Assembly (NCBI GenBank): GCA_021647345.1
Contig: JAKIUX010000015.1
Coordinates: 1-9,808 of the forward strand
Reading direction: 5' to 3'
Origin: Hydrogenimonas sp.
GTDB lineage: Bacteria; Campylobacterota; Campylobacteria; Campylobacterales; Hydrogenimonadaceae
Length of the DNA: 9,808 nt
Part shown: positions 1 through 6,853 of the stretch, piece by piece
How the letters are laid out: each line of letters opens with the position of its first letter
Position numbering within the stretch: position 1 is the first letter of the stretch
The notes under the pieces: generated by a model
Told to the model about the DNA's origin: nothing
Seen by the model: the letters and a program-made list of their open reading frames with translations, nothing else
Database searches by the model: none
Position numbers and translations under genes: made by a program

Positions 1-626
1 ACCTCTTCAAGAACCTGCATCATCTCGGCGCGAAGATCTACCATGCTGTCGGTCGGAGCTACAGGGAAGTAGCCGCCTTTTGTTCTTGGTCTGTGGCCTA
101 TATTTCCGAAGTCGTCATTGCGGCTTGGGTCGTTCCATTCGCCCTCTTCGCTATCTACTCTGTAGTAAGATTCGTTGATCTCATCTTTGATCTGTACGTC
201 GTCGAAGATGAAGAACTCGTTTTCAGGACCGAAGTATGCAACATCGCCTATGCCCGACTCTTCAAGATATTTTAGCGCTTTTTTCGCAATAGAGCGGGGA
301 CATTTCTCATACATTTGACCTTTGTAAATGTCATAAACGTCGCAGAATACAATGATGGTCGGGTCTGCTGTGAAAGGATCCAAAAATGCAGTTTCGATAT
401 CTGGCTTCAAGATCATGTCAGACTTGTTGATAGGCTGCCAAGCTTCGATTGAACTTCCGTCGAAAGGCATACCGTTTGTCAGCATATCTTTATCGAGCGC
501 ACTAAGCAGATATGTAAGGTGGTGCCACGCCCCTTTTATGTCTGTAAAGCGAAGGTCTACGAATTTGACATCGTTTTCCGCGCAGTATCTGAAGAACTCT
601 TCAACATTGTTTACGAATTTGCCCAT
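1..626 (-). CDS. glnA: Glutamine synthetase, type I (N-terminal 208 residues, cut by window edge)
   Basis: Makes glutamine from glutamate, ammonia and ATP in the cytoplasm, the main entry of ammonia into organic nitrogen. I read this frame by hand on the minus strand: it opens with ATG at 626 and stays open to the edge, so the C-terminal part lies outside the window. Visible landmarks are the beta-grasp N-terminal domain with [15 protein letters not shown] at about 22-36, the DGSS motif at 56-59, the metal-site motif FGPENEFF at 132-139 (E135 and E137 fit the catalytic metal ligands of the family) and KGGYFPVAP at 183-191. The start is fixed by an AAGGAG Shine-Dalgarno a few bases upstream and by the usual family N-terminus. 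It is transcribed away from the PHP gene, on the same strand but separated by 216 bp with its own promoter. The adenylylation site, which would show the regulatory class, is not in view. Confidence 0.97.
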   Translation of the reverse strand, partial: MGKFVNNVEEFFRYCAENDVKFVDLRFTDIKGAWHHLTYLLSALDKDMLTNGMPFDGSSIEAWQPINKSDMILKPDIETAFLDPFTADPTIIVFCDVYDIYKGQMYEKCPRSIAKKALKYLEESGIGDVAYFGPENEFFIFDDVQIKDEINESYYRVDSEEGEWNDPSRNDDFGNIGHRPRTKGGYFPVAPTDSMVDLRAEMMQVLEE

Positions 627-660
627 TGTCTCTCCTTGGGGAATTTTTAGAATATCGAGT

Positions 661-669
661 ATTGTAACA
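661..669 (-). promoter_or_regulatory. Extended -10 promoter of glnA
   Basis: Read on the minus strand this is TGTTACAAT, an extended -10 element (TGn before TACAAT), preceded by a T-rich stretch, as in Campylobacterota housekeeping promoters, which often lack a -35 box. Transcription would start near 654, leaving a leader of about 28 bases that contains the AAGGAG ribosome-binding site. The assignment is by motif and position only. Confidence 0.6.
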
Positions 670-754
670 AAAAATCTGTAAAGCAAAAGTGAAAGGATTG
701 ATTAAAAAAGAGGCAATTTTGTAAAGGAGAGAATCTGTTACACTACTTACAATA

Positions 755-773
755 GGAATTTCGATGAAATTCC
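755..773. repeat. Perfect inverted repeat upstream of glnA (8-bp arms, 3-bp centre)
   Basis: The arms are GGAATTTC (755-762) and GAAATTCC (766-773) around GAT. The repeat lies about 90-110 bp upstream of the predicted glnA -10 box and about 70 bp past the stop of the PHP gene. On the minus strand it is not followed by a run of T, so it does not look like a standard intrinsic terminator. A regulator-binding site for nitrogen control is possible, as is an RNA hairpin at the 3' end of the PHP transcript. Neither can be chosen from sequence alone. The rest of 627-842 holds no convincing gene. Confidence 0.55.
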
Positions 774-842
774 GACCATTACGCTGCAGATGTTGTTCGC
801 AGAAGAGTTTTTTCAGAGGGTTATGTGAGTATAGATCACTTC

Positions 843-1622
843 TTAAAATCTAACGGATACCCTCTCTCTTTTTATGTAGTGGACAGCTTCGGTATAGCCC
901 ACCGATTTGGCAAATTTTGCTATCTCATCCTTTTTAAAACCCACCTGTTCCGGTTTATGGGCGTCGGAGCCGAAAGTTATAGGTATCCCTCTTTCGTAAG
1001 CCATTATCAGAAGATCTCTGGAGGGGTAGGGTTCTCCTATCGGCTTTCGGTATCCGGCGGCGTTTATCTCTATGGACATACCTGAGCGTTTGATGGCATC
1101 CATCGCATCTTTTGCTATGAGTCTTACATCTCTTTTTGGGATGTATTTGAAAACCTTTATAAGGTCGAGGTGGCCTACTATGTCGAACTTTCCCTCCTTT
1201 GCCATTCTCTCGACAAGGTCGAAGTAATCTTGCCAAATAGCGTCTATGTCGGCACCTTTATACTTTCCTATGAACTCGGGGTTGTCAAAACCCCATCTAT
1301 CTATAAAGTGGACCGAGCCTATCAGATAGTCCACGTCGGCTTGAAGAACTCTTTCGTCGATATGGCCCGGAAGATAGTCGACTTCGTAAGCAAGACGAAT
1401 ATCTATCTGACCTTTATATTTTTCAAAAGCTCTCTTCACCTCACTTTCGTAAGCCTCCATCTCCGAAAAGCTCATGCGGTATTTCAGATCGAAGTCCATT
1501 GGGGCATGGTCGCTGAATCCGAATATATCTATCTCTTCCGATATAGCCTTATCGATATAATCCTCCAAACTCCCTTCAGCATGGTTGCAGCGTTTGGTAT
1601 GGTTGTGAAGATCTATCCTCAT
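843..1622 (-). CDS. PHP-family histidinol-phosphatase
   Basis: Predicted to remove phosphate from L-histidinol phosphate, the penultimate part of histidine synthesis, as a trinuclear-metal PHP-fold enzyme of the HisJ/HisK type. The 259 residues match the family length. The metal ligands are visible in order: H6 and H8 in DLHNHT, H14, D38-H39 in GFSDHAP, E80, H105 in GSVHF, H151 in IVGHLD, and D220/H222 in GSDAH. EINAAGYRKPIGEPYPS at 185-201 is typical of the histidinol-phosphatase branch. Its ATG overlaps the stop of the CvfB-like gene by four bases (ATGA at 1622-1619), so the two are translationally coupled. The PHP fold also occurs in other phosphoesterases, so the substrate is inferred from the subfamily motifs. 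No other histidine gene is nearby. Confidence 0.9.
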   Translation of the reverse strand: MRIDLHNHTKRCNHAEGSLEDYIDKAISEEIDIFGFSDHAPMDFDLKYRMSFSEMEAYESEVKRAFEKYKGQIDIRLAYEVDYLPGHIDERVLQADVDYLIGSVHFIDRWGFDNPEFIGKYKGADIDAIWQDYFDLVERMAKEGKFDIVGHLDLIKVFKYIPKRDVRLIAKDAMDAIKRSGMSIEINAAGYRKPIGEPYPSRDLLIMAYERGIPITFGSDAHKPEQVGFKKDEIAKFAKSVGYTEAVHYIKRERVSVRF

Positions 1623-2479
1623 TTTCCGCTCCCTTTTTTTAGAAAGGTCCCGTTCTCTCTCACCTCTATCGCACCCTTTTCAAGAAGCATGGTAAGGGCG
1701 CGTTTGAAACTCTTTCTGCTAAGGCCCAGCATCTTGCTTACCGTTTCCGGAGAGCTTTTGTAGTTTAGAGGCAGGATGCCTCTGCTGTTTTTTAGCATCT
1801 GCATAACCTTTTCGGCGGCCAGTTCATCGCTCTTTTTGCCTATTGGCCGCATCAAAACATCTATCTTTCCGTCATCTCGAATCTTTTTTACATAACCTTT
1901 TGCGCTCTCTCCGATCTTCACAGGTCGAAAAATTTCTGAGTGAAATACGAGCCCCTCGTAACGGCCGTTTACAACTACTTTGTACCCGAGGTCGCTTCGG
2001 TCGAAAAAGAGAATAGTCACCTCTTCATTTCGTTTAAGCTTCTGCGGCTGGCGATTGAAGATCTTTTCGTACTTTTGTACGCCTATGAGGCGGTGGCTTC
2101 TCTCGTCGTAATCGACATATATCAGATGCATCTCTTTTCTCTTGAGAGTGGTGCGTTGCAAGCTTTTGGGGACGAAGAGATCTTTTGGCAGTCCCCACCT
2201 CATGAAGGCACCGTAGCGCGTAACATCTGCCACCTCCATTACCGCGAACTCCCCTAGCATGGCGAAAGGGCGATCCGTAGTGGCTACTATTCGATCTTCG
2301 CTGTCGGTATACAAAAAGAGCTCTGAGACTGCTCCTGGTTTCAAATCTTTTGTAACGTACCTGTTTGGCAAAAGAACCTCTTTCTCTTCGCTGGAAGCGA
2401 AGATAAGACCGTGCTCGCTCTCTCTTACCGCTTTGAGTCTGTTTACTTTTCCAAGTTCAAGGTATCTGTTTATACTCAT
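1619..2479 (-). CDS. CvfB-like S1/winged-helix RNA-binding protein
   Basis: A 286-residue protein with the CvfB/YitL architecture: three S1-like beta-barrel segments (about 5-65, 70-140 and 148-212) and a C-terminal winged-helix (about 220-285). The second segment contains DVTRYGAFMRWGLPKDLFVP and the third SDLGYKVVVNGRYEGLVFHSEIF, both typical of S1 folds. Family members bind RNA and affect expression of other genes; the target here is unknown. I start at ATG 2479 because it places the first S1 segment close to the N-terminus. An in-frame TTG at 2518 would add 13 residues (MSFYSIKVGYNLF) that look like promoter DNA read through and carry no Shine-Dalgarno. A TATAAT box lies just before the ATG, suggesting a leaderless mRNA. 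It is the first gene of an operon with the PHP phosphatase. The family call rests on domain order and length, not on a search. Confidence 0.82.
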   Translation of the reverse strand: MSINRYLELGKVNRLKAVRESEHGLIFASSEEKEVLLPNRYVTKDLKPGAVSELFLYTDSEDRIVATTDRPFAMLGEFAVMEVADVTRYGAFMRWGLPKDLFVPKSLQRTTLKRKEMHLIYVDYDERSHRLIGVQKYEKIFNRQPQKLKRNEEVTILFFDRSDLGYKVVVNGRYEGLVFHSEIFRPVKIGESAKGYVKKIRDDGKIDVLMRPIGKKSDELAAEKVMQMLKNSRGILPLNYKSSPETVSKMLGLSRKSFKRALTMLLEKGAIEVRENGTFLKKGSGK

Positions 2480-2485
2480 AAAGAG

Positions 2486-2491
2486 ATTATA
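2486..2491 (-). promoter_or_regulatory. -10 box of the CvfB-like/PHP operon, positioned for a leaderless start
   Basis: The minus strand reads TATAAT, a perfect -10 box. Only six bases (CTCTTT) separate it from the ATG at 2479, so the usual start distance places the first transcribed base at, or within a base of, the A of the ATG. There is no Shine-Dalgarno between them. Confidence 0.6.
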
Positions 2492-2502
2492 TCCAACTTT
2501 TA

Positions 2503-2511
2503 TGCTATAAA
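2503..2511 (+). promoter_or_regulatory. Extended -10 promoter of the RND exporter gene
   Basis: TGCTATAAA on the plus strand is an extended -10 element. Transcription would start near 2518, giving a leader of about 22 bases with only a weak AGG (2526-2528) as ribosome-binding site. A second possible box, CATAAT at 2529-2534, would give a near-leaderless start. This element lies about 12 bp from the -10 box of the divergent operon, so two polymerases could hardly bind together. Confidence 0.5.
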
Positions 2512-2539
2512 AACTCAAAATCTTTAGGCATAATAATGC

Positions 2540-5500
2540 ATGCGCTTTTTAGAGTATTTTATAAACAACAAAAGATTAAACTATGTGCTTTTGCTTTTTA
2601 TATTTTTAGCAGGCATAAACGCTTACAGAGAGATTCCCAAAGAGCTCTTTCCGGATGTGACACTCAATATGATAGGTGTCAGCGGCTCCTACGCAGGATC
2701 GAGCGCCAAGATACTTGACAAGATGGCTGTGCGCGATATAGAGGAGTCGATAGAGGGTATCAGCGGCATAAAGACGACAGAAACAGTTATAGTACCTGGT
2801 CGTTTCGACATTATTTTGACTCTGAACGACGATGCCGACCCCATAGATGTTTTGAGCAAAGTAAAAGATGCCATCACGGCGAGCAGGCAGTATCTGCCGC
2901 CGGATATGAGTGAACCTGTCGCCACTCATCTGACCAGAAAGAGGGAGGTGCTCTCTATATCTCTCTCCTCCGACAGGCTCGATAAAGAGGCGCTTGTCGA
3001 GGCTGCAAAAGATATGAAGCGCAAGATAATGCAGATAGATAATATCGCCGAAGTCAAGATTTACGGCGACTCCGACGAAGAGATACTTATAAAGATAGAT
3101 TCAAGGGCCCTGAAGGCTTTCGGTTTGAGCTCTATGGAGTTTGTAAACGCCGTATCAAATCTCTCATATATCTATCCTGTGGGTGACATAGAGGAGCCCG
3201 GCGAGTTTGTATATCTCTCTACCGTACACGGAAAGGGTGATCTGAAGGGGTGGCAAGAGGCGCTGGTTAGCGTCGAAGGCAAATATCTTCGTCTCGGCGA
3301 TGTGGCCCAAGTGAGCAGACAACTGGCGAAGAGCTCCACGCTCTCATCTTTCAACGGTCGCGAAAATGTATCTTTAAAGGTCTATAAAGATGCCGAGGGT
3401 GACGCGATAGCCCTTTCCAAAAAGCTGCATCACTTTGTCGAGAGCTATAAAAAAGGGCATCCGGAGATCTTCGCCGATATCTACCACGACTCATCGAGAC
3501 CGATTAAGAAGAGACTTGATGTCATAATCTCAAATATCCTCATAGGCTTGGTGCTCATCTTTGTTACGATGGCGCTTCTTATAAACTTCAGAATCGCCGC
3601 CATCGTAACTCTCGGAATACCCTTCTCTTTTGCTATAGGGCTTCTCTTTCTATATTATGCCGGATATACTATCAATATAGTCTCTCTTTTGGGCGCTTTG
3701 ATAGTTATAGGTATAGTTGTAGATGACGCTGTGGTGGTGGCAGAAAATATTCAAAGATATATGGAGGAGGGGCTGGAGCGCCGTGCGGCGGTACTTAAGG
3801 GTCTAAAAGATATGCTTTTGCCGGTGACATTAGCGACCGTAACTACTGTCGCCGCCTTCATTCCTCTTTTTATGCTCTCTGATGAGATCTCGCGCTTTAT
3901 TATACTTATTCCGGTGGTGGTCGTAGCCGTACTCATAGGCTCTTTGATAGAGAGCTTTCTCTTTCTACCGCTGCATGCCGAAGAGTTTCTCAAAAGAGAA
4001 GATGCTCTGGTAGATTGGAGGCCTATCCAGAACCTCTATGAACGGAGTCTGCGCTTCGTGGTTTCGTATAAAAAGGTTTTTTTGACTCTTTTTCTTGTCG
4101 CCGTTCCGCTCTCTACCGCTCTTTTGATAAAGCATTTGCACTTTCAGTTCTTTCCGAGTTTCGATAGCACTTACATATATGTTACAGGAAAACTTGGGTC
4201 GGATACTCCGATAGAGAAGAGTGCGATTGTCGCTAAGGAGATGGAGAGGGAGATTCTCAAACATAAAGATGAGCTGGGGCTCAAGTCGGTCTCTGCGACA
4301 GTCGGTTCCAGAACGACTCTCGGGGGTGAAAACGAAAAGGAGAGCGGCTCTATCTATATAACTCTGGAGCTCTACGATTTTATGGAGAGGGATTTTGTTA
4401 ACCGATATCTTAACCCAATCTTCAACCTATCTTTCAACTTCGACGACCCTATGAAGAGAAGAGAGCTTAAAACATATGAGTTGGCGAAGCCGCTAAGTAA
4501 GATAATAGAACCCTTCAAAGAGAGGTACGGTTTCGAGGAGCTTGGTGTTAGGCAGAGGCATGTCGGTGTCGTAAGAAACGATATAAAGATAAACTTTTCA
4601 GGAGCAGATGAAGAGGCAGTGGTAGAGCAGATGCGTAAAATCAAGAGGGCTCTTGCCGCTATTGAAGGGGTGACCGGTGTCAGCGACAATCTCAAGTTCG
4701 GCAAGATGGAGTACAAGCTGGCTATAAACGAGTATGGAGAGAGGCTTGGATTTAGTGAAGGTGAGGTGGCAAGACTGCTATCGGCATACTTTCTGCAGCG
4801 CAGAGAGGCGCTCACCTTCGGAAGCGACGGAGTCGTAGAGATAAGAACGGAAGATCTGCGAAAAGATTCGATATCGGAGCTTAAAGATTTTGAACTTCCG
4901 CTAAAAAGCGGCGGATTTGTGAAGCTTTCTGATGTGGCGGAGTTTAAAAAGAGCAGAGATTACGCTCAGATAAAGAAGCGCAATGGCGAGACGGTAAAGA
5001 CTGTTTTCGCATCGGTAGATAAACATTTGACTACCGCCAACGATGTTATAGAGAAGATCTCTCCGCTTCTAAAGGAGGCAGAAGAGGGCGGAGTCAAAGT
5101 GACGCTTCTTGGCGAAAAAGAGAAGAATAGGCAGCTCGCCAAAGAGATGAAGAGTGCGACTATGCTCGCTCTATTTCTTATTCTGATCGCACTGCTGCTC
5201 ATATTTTCGAAAATAAAGTATGCCCTTATGGTAATGTCTGTAATACCATTCTCAATCCTGGGAGCCTTGGCGGGCCATACTCTCCTCGGCATAAATCTCT
5301 CTATGGCTTCCATTATCGGAATTCTCGGTCTTGCCGGCGTGGTGATAAACGACGGTATCATTATGCTCGACTTCCTGCACGGAACCCATGATGCAAAAAG
5401 GTTTTTCGATAGAGCGAAACTTAGGCTAAGGCCGATACTGATAACATCGATAACGACTTTCTTAGGGCTTTCGACACTCATATTTTTCGCGACGGGTCAG

Positions 5501-5641
5501 GCTGTAATATTGCAGCCGATAGCTGTCTCTATAGGGTTTGGGCTTCTTTGGGGCACCCTCTTAAATCTATACTACCTACCTACGCTCTATGCGGTGATCA
5601 ATGGTATTGCGGATGAGAAGCTGAAAACGCGATCGGTTTGA
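2540..5641 (+). CDS. RND-family (AcrB/MMPL-like fold) inner-membrane exporter
   Basis: Proton-driven RND transporter of the inner membrane, 1033 residues, the normal length of the AcrB-type family. It shows the usual duplicated layout: TM1 at about 13-29, a first large periplasmic domain to about 325, TM2-6 at about 328-478 ending in FLPLHAEEF, TM7 at about 512-530, a second periplasmic domain to about 868, and TM8-12 at about 872-1022. TM4 carries the proton-relay pair D395-D396 in GIVVDDAVVVAEN. In TM10 the position of AcrB Lys940 is Asn (N937 in VINDGIIMLDF), as in many RND branches outside classical AcrB. No membrane-fusion adaptor or outer-membrane channel gene lies on either side, so partners must be encoded elsewhere or it works alone. 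Substrate cannot be told; drugs, metals, lipids or solvents are all possible. ATG 2540 puts TM1 at the expected distance from the N-terminus. Confidence 0.95.
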   Translation: MRFLEYFINNKRLNYVLLLFIFLAGINAYREIPKELFPDVTLNMIGVSGSYAGSSAKILDKMAVRDIEESIEGISGIKTTETVIVPGRFDIILTLNDDADPIDVLSKVKDAITASRQYLPPDMSEPVATHLTRKREVLSISLSSDRLDKEALVEAAKDMKRKIMQIDNIAEVKIYGDSDEEILIKIDSRALKAFGLSSMEFVNAVSNLSYIYPVGDIEEPGEFVYLSTVHGKGDLKGWQEALVSVEGKYLRLGDVAQVSRQLAKSSTLSSFNGRENVSLKVYKDAEGDAIALSKKLHHFVESYKKGHPEIFADIYHDSSRPIKKRLDVIISNILIGLVLIFVTMALLINFRIAAIVTLGIPFSFAIGLLFLYYAGYTINIVSLLGALIVIGIVVDDAVVVAENIQRYMEEGLERRAAVLKGLKDMLLPVTLATVTTVAAFIPLFMLSDEISRFIILIPVVVVAVLIGSLIESFLFLPLHAEEFLKREDALVDWRPIQNLYERSLRFVVSYKKVFLTLFLVAVPLSTALLIKHLHFQFFPSFDSTYIYVTGKLGSDTPIEKSAIVAKEMEREILKHKDELGLKSVSATVGSRTTLGGENEKESGSIYITLELYDFMERDFVNRYLNPIFNLSFNFDDPMKRRELKTYELAKPLSKIIEPFKERYGFEELGVRQRHVGVVRNDIKINFSGADEEAVVEQMRKIKRALAAIEGVTGVSDNLKFGKMEYKLAINEYGERLGFSEGEVARLLSAYFLQRREALTFGSDGVVEIRTEDLRKDSISELKDFELPLKSGGFVKLSDVAEFKKSRDYAQIKKRNGETVKTVFASVDKHLTTANDVIEKISPLLKEAEEGGVKVTLLGEKEKNRQLAKEMKSATMLALFLILIALLLIFSKIKYALMVMSVIPFSILGALAGHTLLGINLSMASIIGILGLAGVVINDGIIMLDFLHGTHDAKRFFDRAKLRLRPILITSITTFLGLSTLIFFATGQAVILQPIAVSIGFGLLWGTLLNLYYLPTLYAVINGIADEKLKTRSV

Positions 5642-5708
5642 AAAACGTTAAAAAAAGTGGTAGTATTACAAAAAAATTTCAGTTCCAAGATGACAGGTTC
5701 GTACAATT

Positions 5709-5963
5709 ATGGAAAAATACTTTCACCGAAAAAGAAGAGGTATGACGTTGGGAGAGTGGGTTGTATATTGGCGAGAGAGGCTACCGCTTAAAAACGGCTA
5801 TATAGACTTTCCTCCCCGGCGTCCCAAACGGATGAGCCATTCGGCCGCTGTTTTATATTACGGCGAAAAGCTTGAGATGGCGTGGCGAAAGTCGAAAAGG
5901 ATATGCTATGGAGCGGAAGTTGCCGAAGTCAAGGAGCAACGCACCGTCTCATGCCGCAGTTGA
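5709..5963 (+). CDS. Small basic protein of unknown function
   Basis: I do not recognise this 84-residue protein. It is rich in Arg and Lys and in aromatic residues, with a central segment (about 13-62) containing TLGEWVVYWRE, GYIDFPPRRPKRM and AVLYYGEKLEMAWRKSKR. It has no signal peptide, no membrane segment and only two cysteines (about 66 and 82). Its start is uncertain. ATG 5709 has no good Shine-Dalgarno. ATG 5742 (residue 12, giving 73 residues) is preceded by AAGAAGAGG and lies about 30 bp after a TACAAT box at 5702-5707, so it may be the true start. It is 67 bp after the RND gene on the same strand and could be a separate unit. Coding status is supported by an open frame with protein-like composition, not by a known family. 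Confidence 0.5.
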   Translation: MEKYFHRKRRGMTLGEWVVYWRERLPLKNGYIDFPPRRPKRMSHSAAVLYYGEKLEMAWRKSKRICYGAEVAEVKEQRTVSCRS

Positions 5964-6115
5964 CGCTAAAGTTGTCAGATTAGAATGTGGGTCTTAGAAT
6001 AGGGCGACTCTCTCCCTTCTGTGTCAGCGAACAACTATAGAGTATCTACCATATACTAATTTTGCCTCCAATCTTTGTCTATTTTTCAGCCCGCTTACCG
6101 GATCAATTATTTTAT

Positions 6116-6138
6116 TATAATGATTAAACTACTATAAT
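6116..6138 (+). promoter_or_regulatory. Tandem -10 boxes upstream of cheZ
   Basis: Two perfect TATAAT hexamers, at 6116-6121 and 6133-6138, sit in an AT-rich stretch. The second would start transcription near 6145 and leave a leader of about 35 bases with the Shine-Dalgarno AAGAGGA at 6165-6171. This is the only clear promoter seen ahead of the cheZ-to-DUF89 gene cluster. The remainder of 5964-6179 holds no convincing gene or terminator. Confidence 0.6.
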
Positions 6139-6179
6139 CTATAGACGGAACAGAAATAACCTAAAAGAGGAATTGCCGC

Positions 6180-6848
6180 ATGACACAAGAAGAGCTGGAC
6201 GCTTTGATGGCCCAAGAGCTTGACCTCGATGCCGATGATCCCGTTGCCGATGACTCAGCCGAAACTATTGCCGACGAAGGCTTGGAAAAGAGCTCTTTGG
6301 AAGATGAGGCGATAACCCCGCCGCCTGCTACAAAAGAGCATCAGGTAGTGCACCAGCTCGACGACGTTACGCGCGACTCGGAGGAGAAGGCGAGCGAGAT
6401 ATTCGACGCACTCGATAGTGTAATGAACTACATAGACGGCTCTATGGAGGCTCTCTCCAAGATCGAAGCGATAGCTTCCGAGTTCGAAGAGCTCTTTACG
6501 ACATTGAGCCAGAAGTTTCCAGGCATAGCCCGTTTTGAAAAGGCGAAGGCTCAGGCGCAGGAGATAGGCTCTTTGACCGCTGAAGTTGGCGATATGCTTC
6601 AGAGTGCGAATGACCAGATTTTGGGCGCTATGGATACGATGCAGTATCAAGATATACATAGGCAGAAAATAGAGCGGGTCATAAATATAATGAGAGCTCT
6701 CAGCCGCTATATGAGCGCACTCTTTGAAGGTAGTATAGAAGATGAGAAGCGGGTAAAATCAGCCCGACATATAGAGGGCGATACCGGAACCGATGAGGTT
6801 ATAAGCAATGACGACATAGAGGCGCTGATAGCGCAGTTTGGAAAATAG
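6180..6848 (+). CDS. cheZ: CheZ-type CheY-phosphate phosphatase (remote, Helicobacter-like branch)
   Basis: Predicted to speed loss of phosphate from the chemotaxis response regulator CheY, resetting flagellar switching. The 222-residue protein has an acidic, probably disordered N-terminal region (about 13-65), a long helical hairpin (about 66-183) and a short tail. The active-site segment QYQDIHRQ at 155-162 lines up with DFQDLTGQ of E. coli CheZ, so D158 and Q162 match the catalytic D143 and Q147. The tail (SNDDIEALIAQFGK, 209-222) resembles the CheY-binding C-terminal helix of CheZ. The N-terminus (TQEELDALMAQ, 2-12) resembles both that tail and the CheY-binding peptide of FliM. Position next to a U32 gene matches my memory of H. 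pylori HP0170/HP0169 and C. jejuni Cj0700/Cj0701, where the first is CheZ. The family is remote, so the call depends on this motif and synteny. Confidence 0.87.
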   Translation: MTQEELDALMAQELDLDADDPVADDSAETIADEGLEKSSLEDEAITPPPATKEHQVVHQLDDVTRDSEEKASEIFDALDSVMNYIDGSMEALSKIEAIASEFEELFTTLSQKFPGIARFEKAKAQAQEIGSLTAEVGDMLQSANDQILGAMDTMQYQDIHRQKIERVINIMRALSRYMSALFEGSIEDEKRVKSARHIEGDTGTDEVISNDDIEALIAQFGK

Positions 6849-6853
6849 CCGTT

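Noticed and set aside
755..773. The glnA-upstream palindrome as an intrinsic terminator of the PHP operon
   Set aside because: On the minus strand it is followed by TATTGTAAG rather than a T-run, so it was listed as an inverted repeat of unknown role.
843..2518. Long open frames on the plus strand across the PHP and CvfB-like genes (for example 1170-1763)
   Set aside because: They are antisense to genes with clear family motifs and show no recognisable protein features.
2480..2518. TTG at 2518 as the start of the CvfB-like protein
   Set aside because: It adds 13 residues unlike the family N-terminus, lacks a ribosome-binding site, and spans a perfect -10 box.
5709..5963. Resemblance of TLGEWVVYWRE to the N-terminal SAM-like domain of tyrosine recombinases (possible integrase remnant)
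   Set aside because: Only a few residues match, no catalytic domain follows, and no attachment site or repeats flank it.
5907..5996. A 29-codon frame (MERKLPKSRSNAP...) overlapping the end of the small basic protein, as a possible extra gene or frameshifted extension
   Set aside because: It has no Shine-Dalgarno, is very short, and nothing suggests that the preceding protein is truncated.
5980..6000. Two copies of TTAGAAT 14 bases apart upstream of cheZ, as an operator or insertion target duplication
   Set aside because: Seven AT-rich bases repeated once is within chance expectation, and there is no insertion between them.
6003..6018. AGGG...CCCT inverted repeat as a terminator after the small basic protein
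   Set aside because: The stem is only four base pairs with a nine-base loop and no T-run follows.
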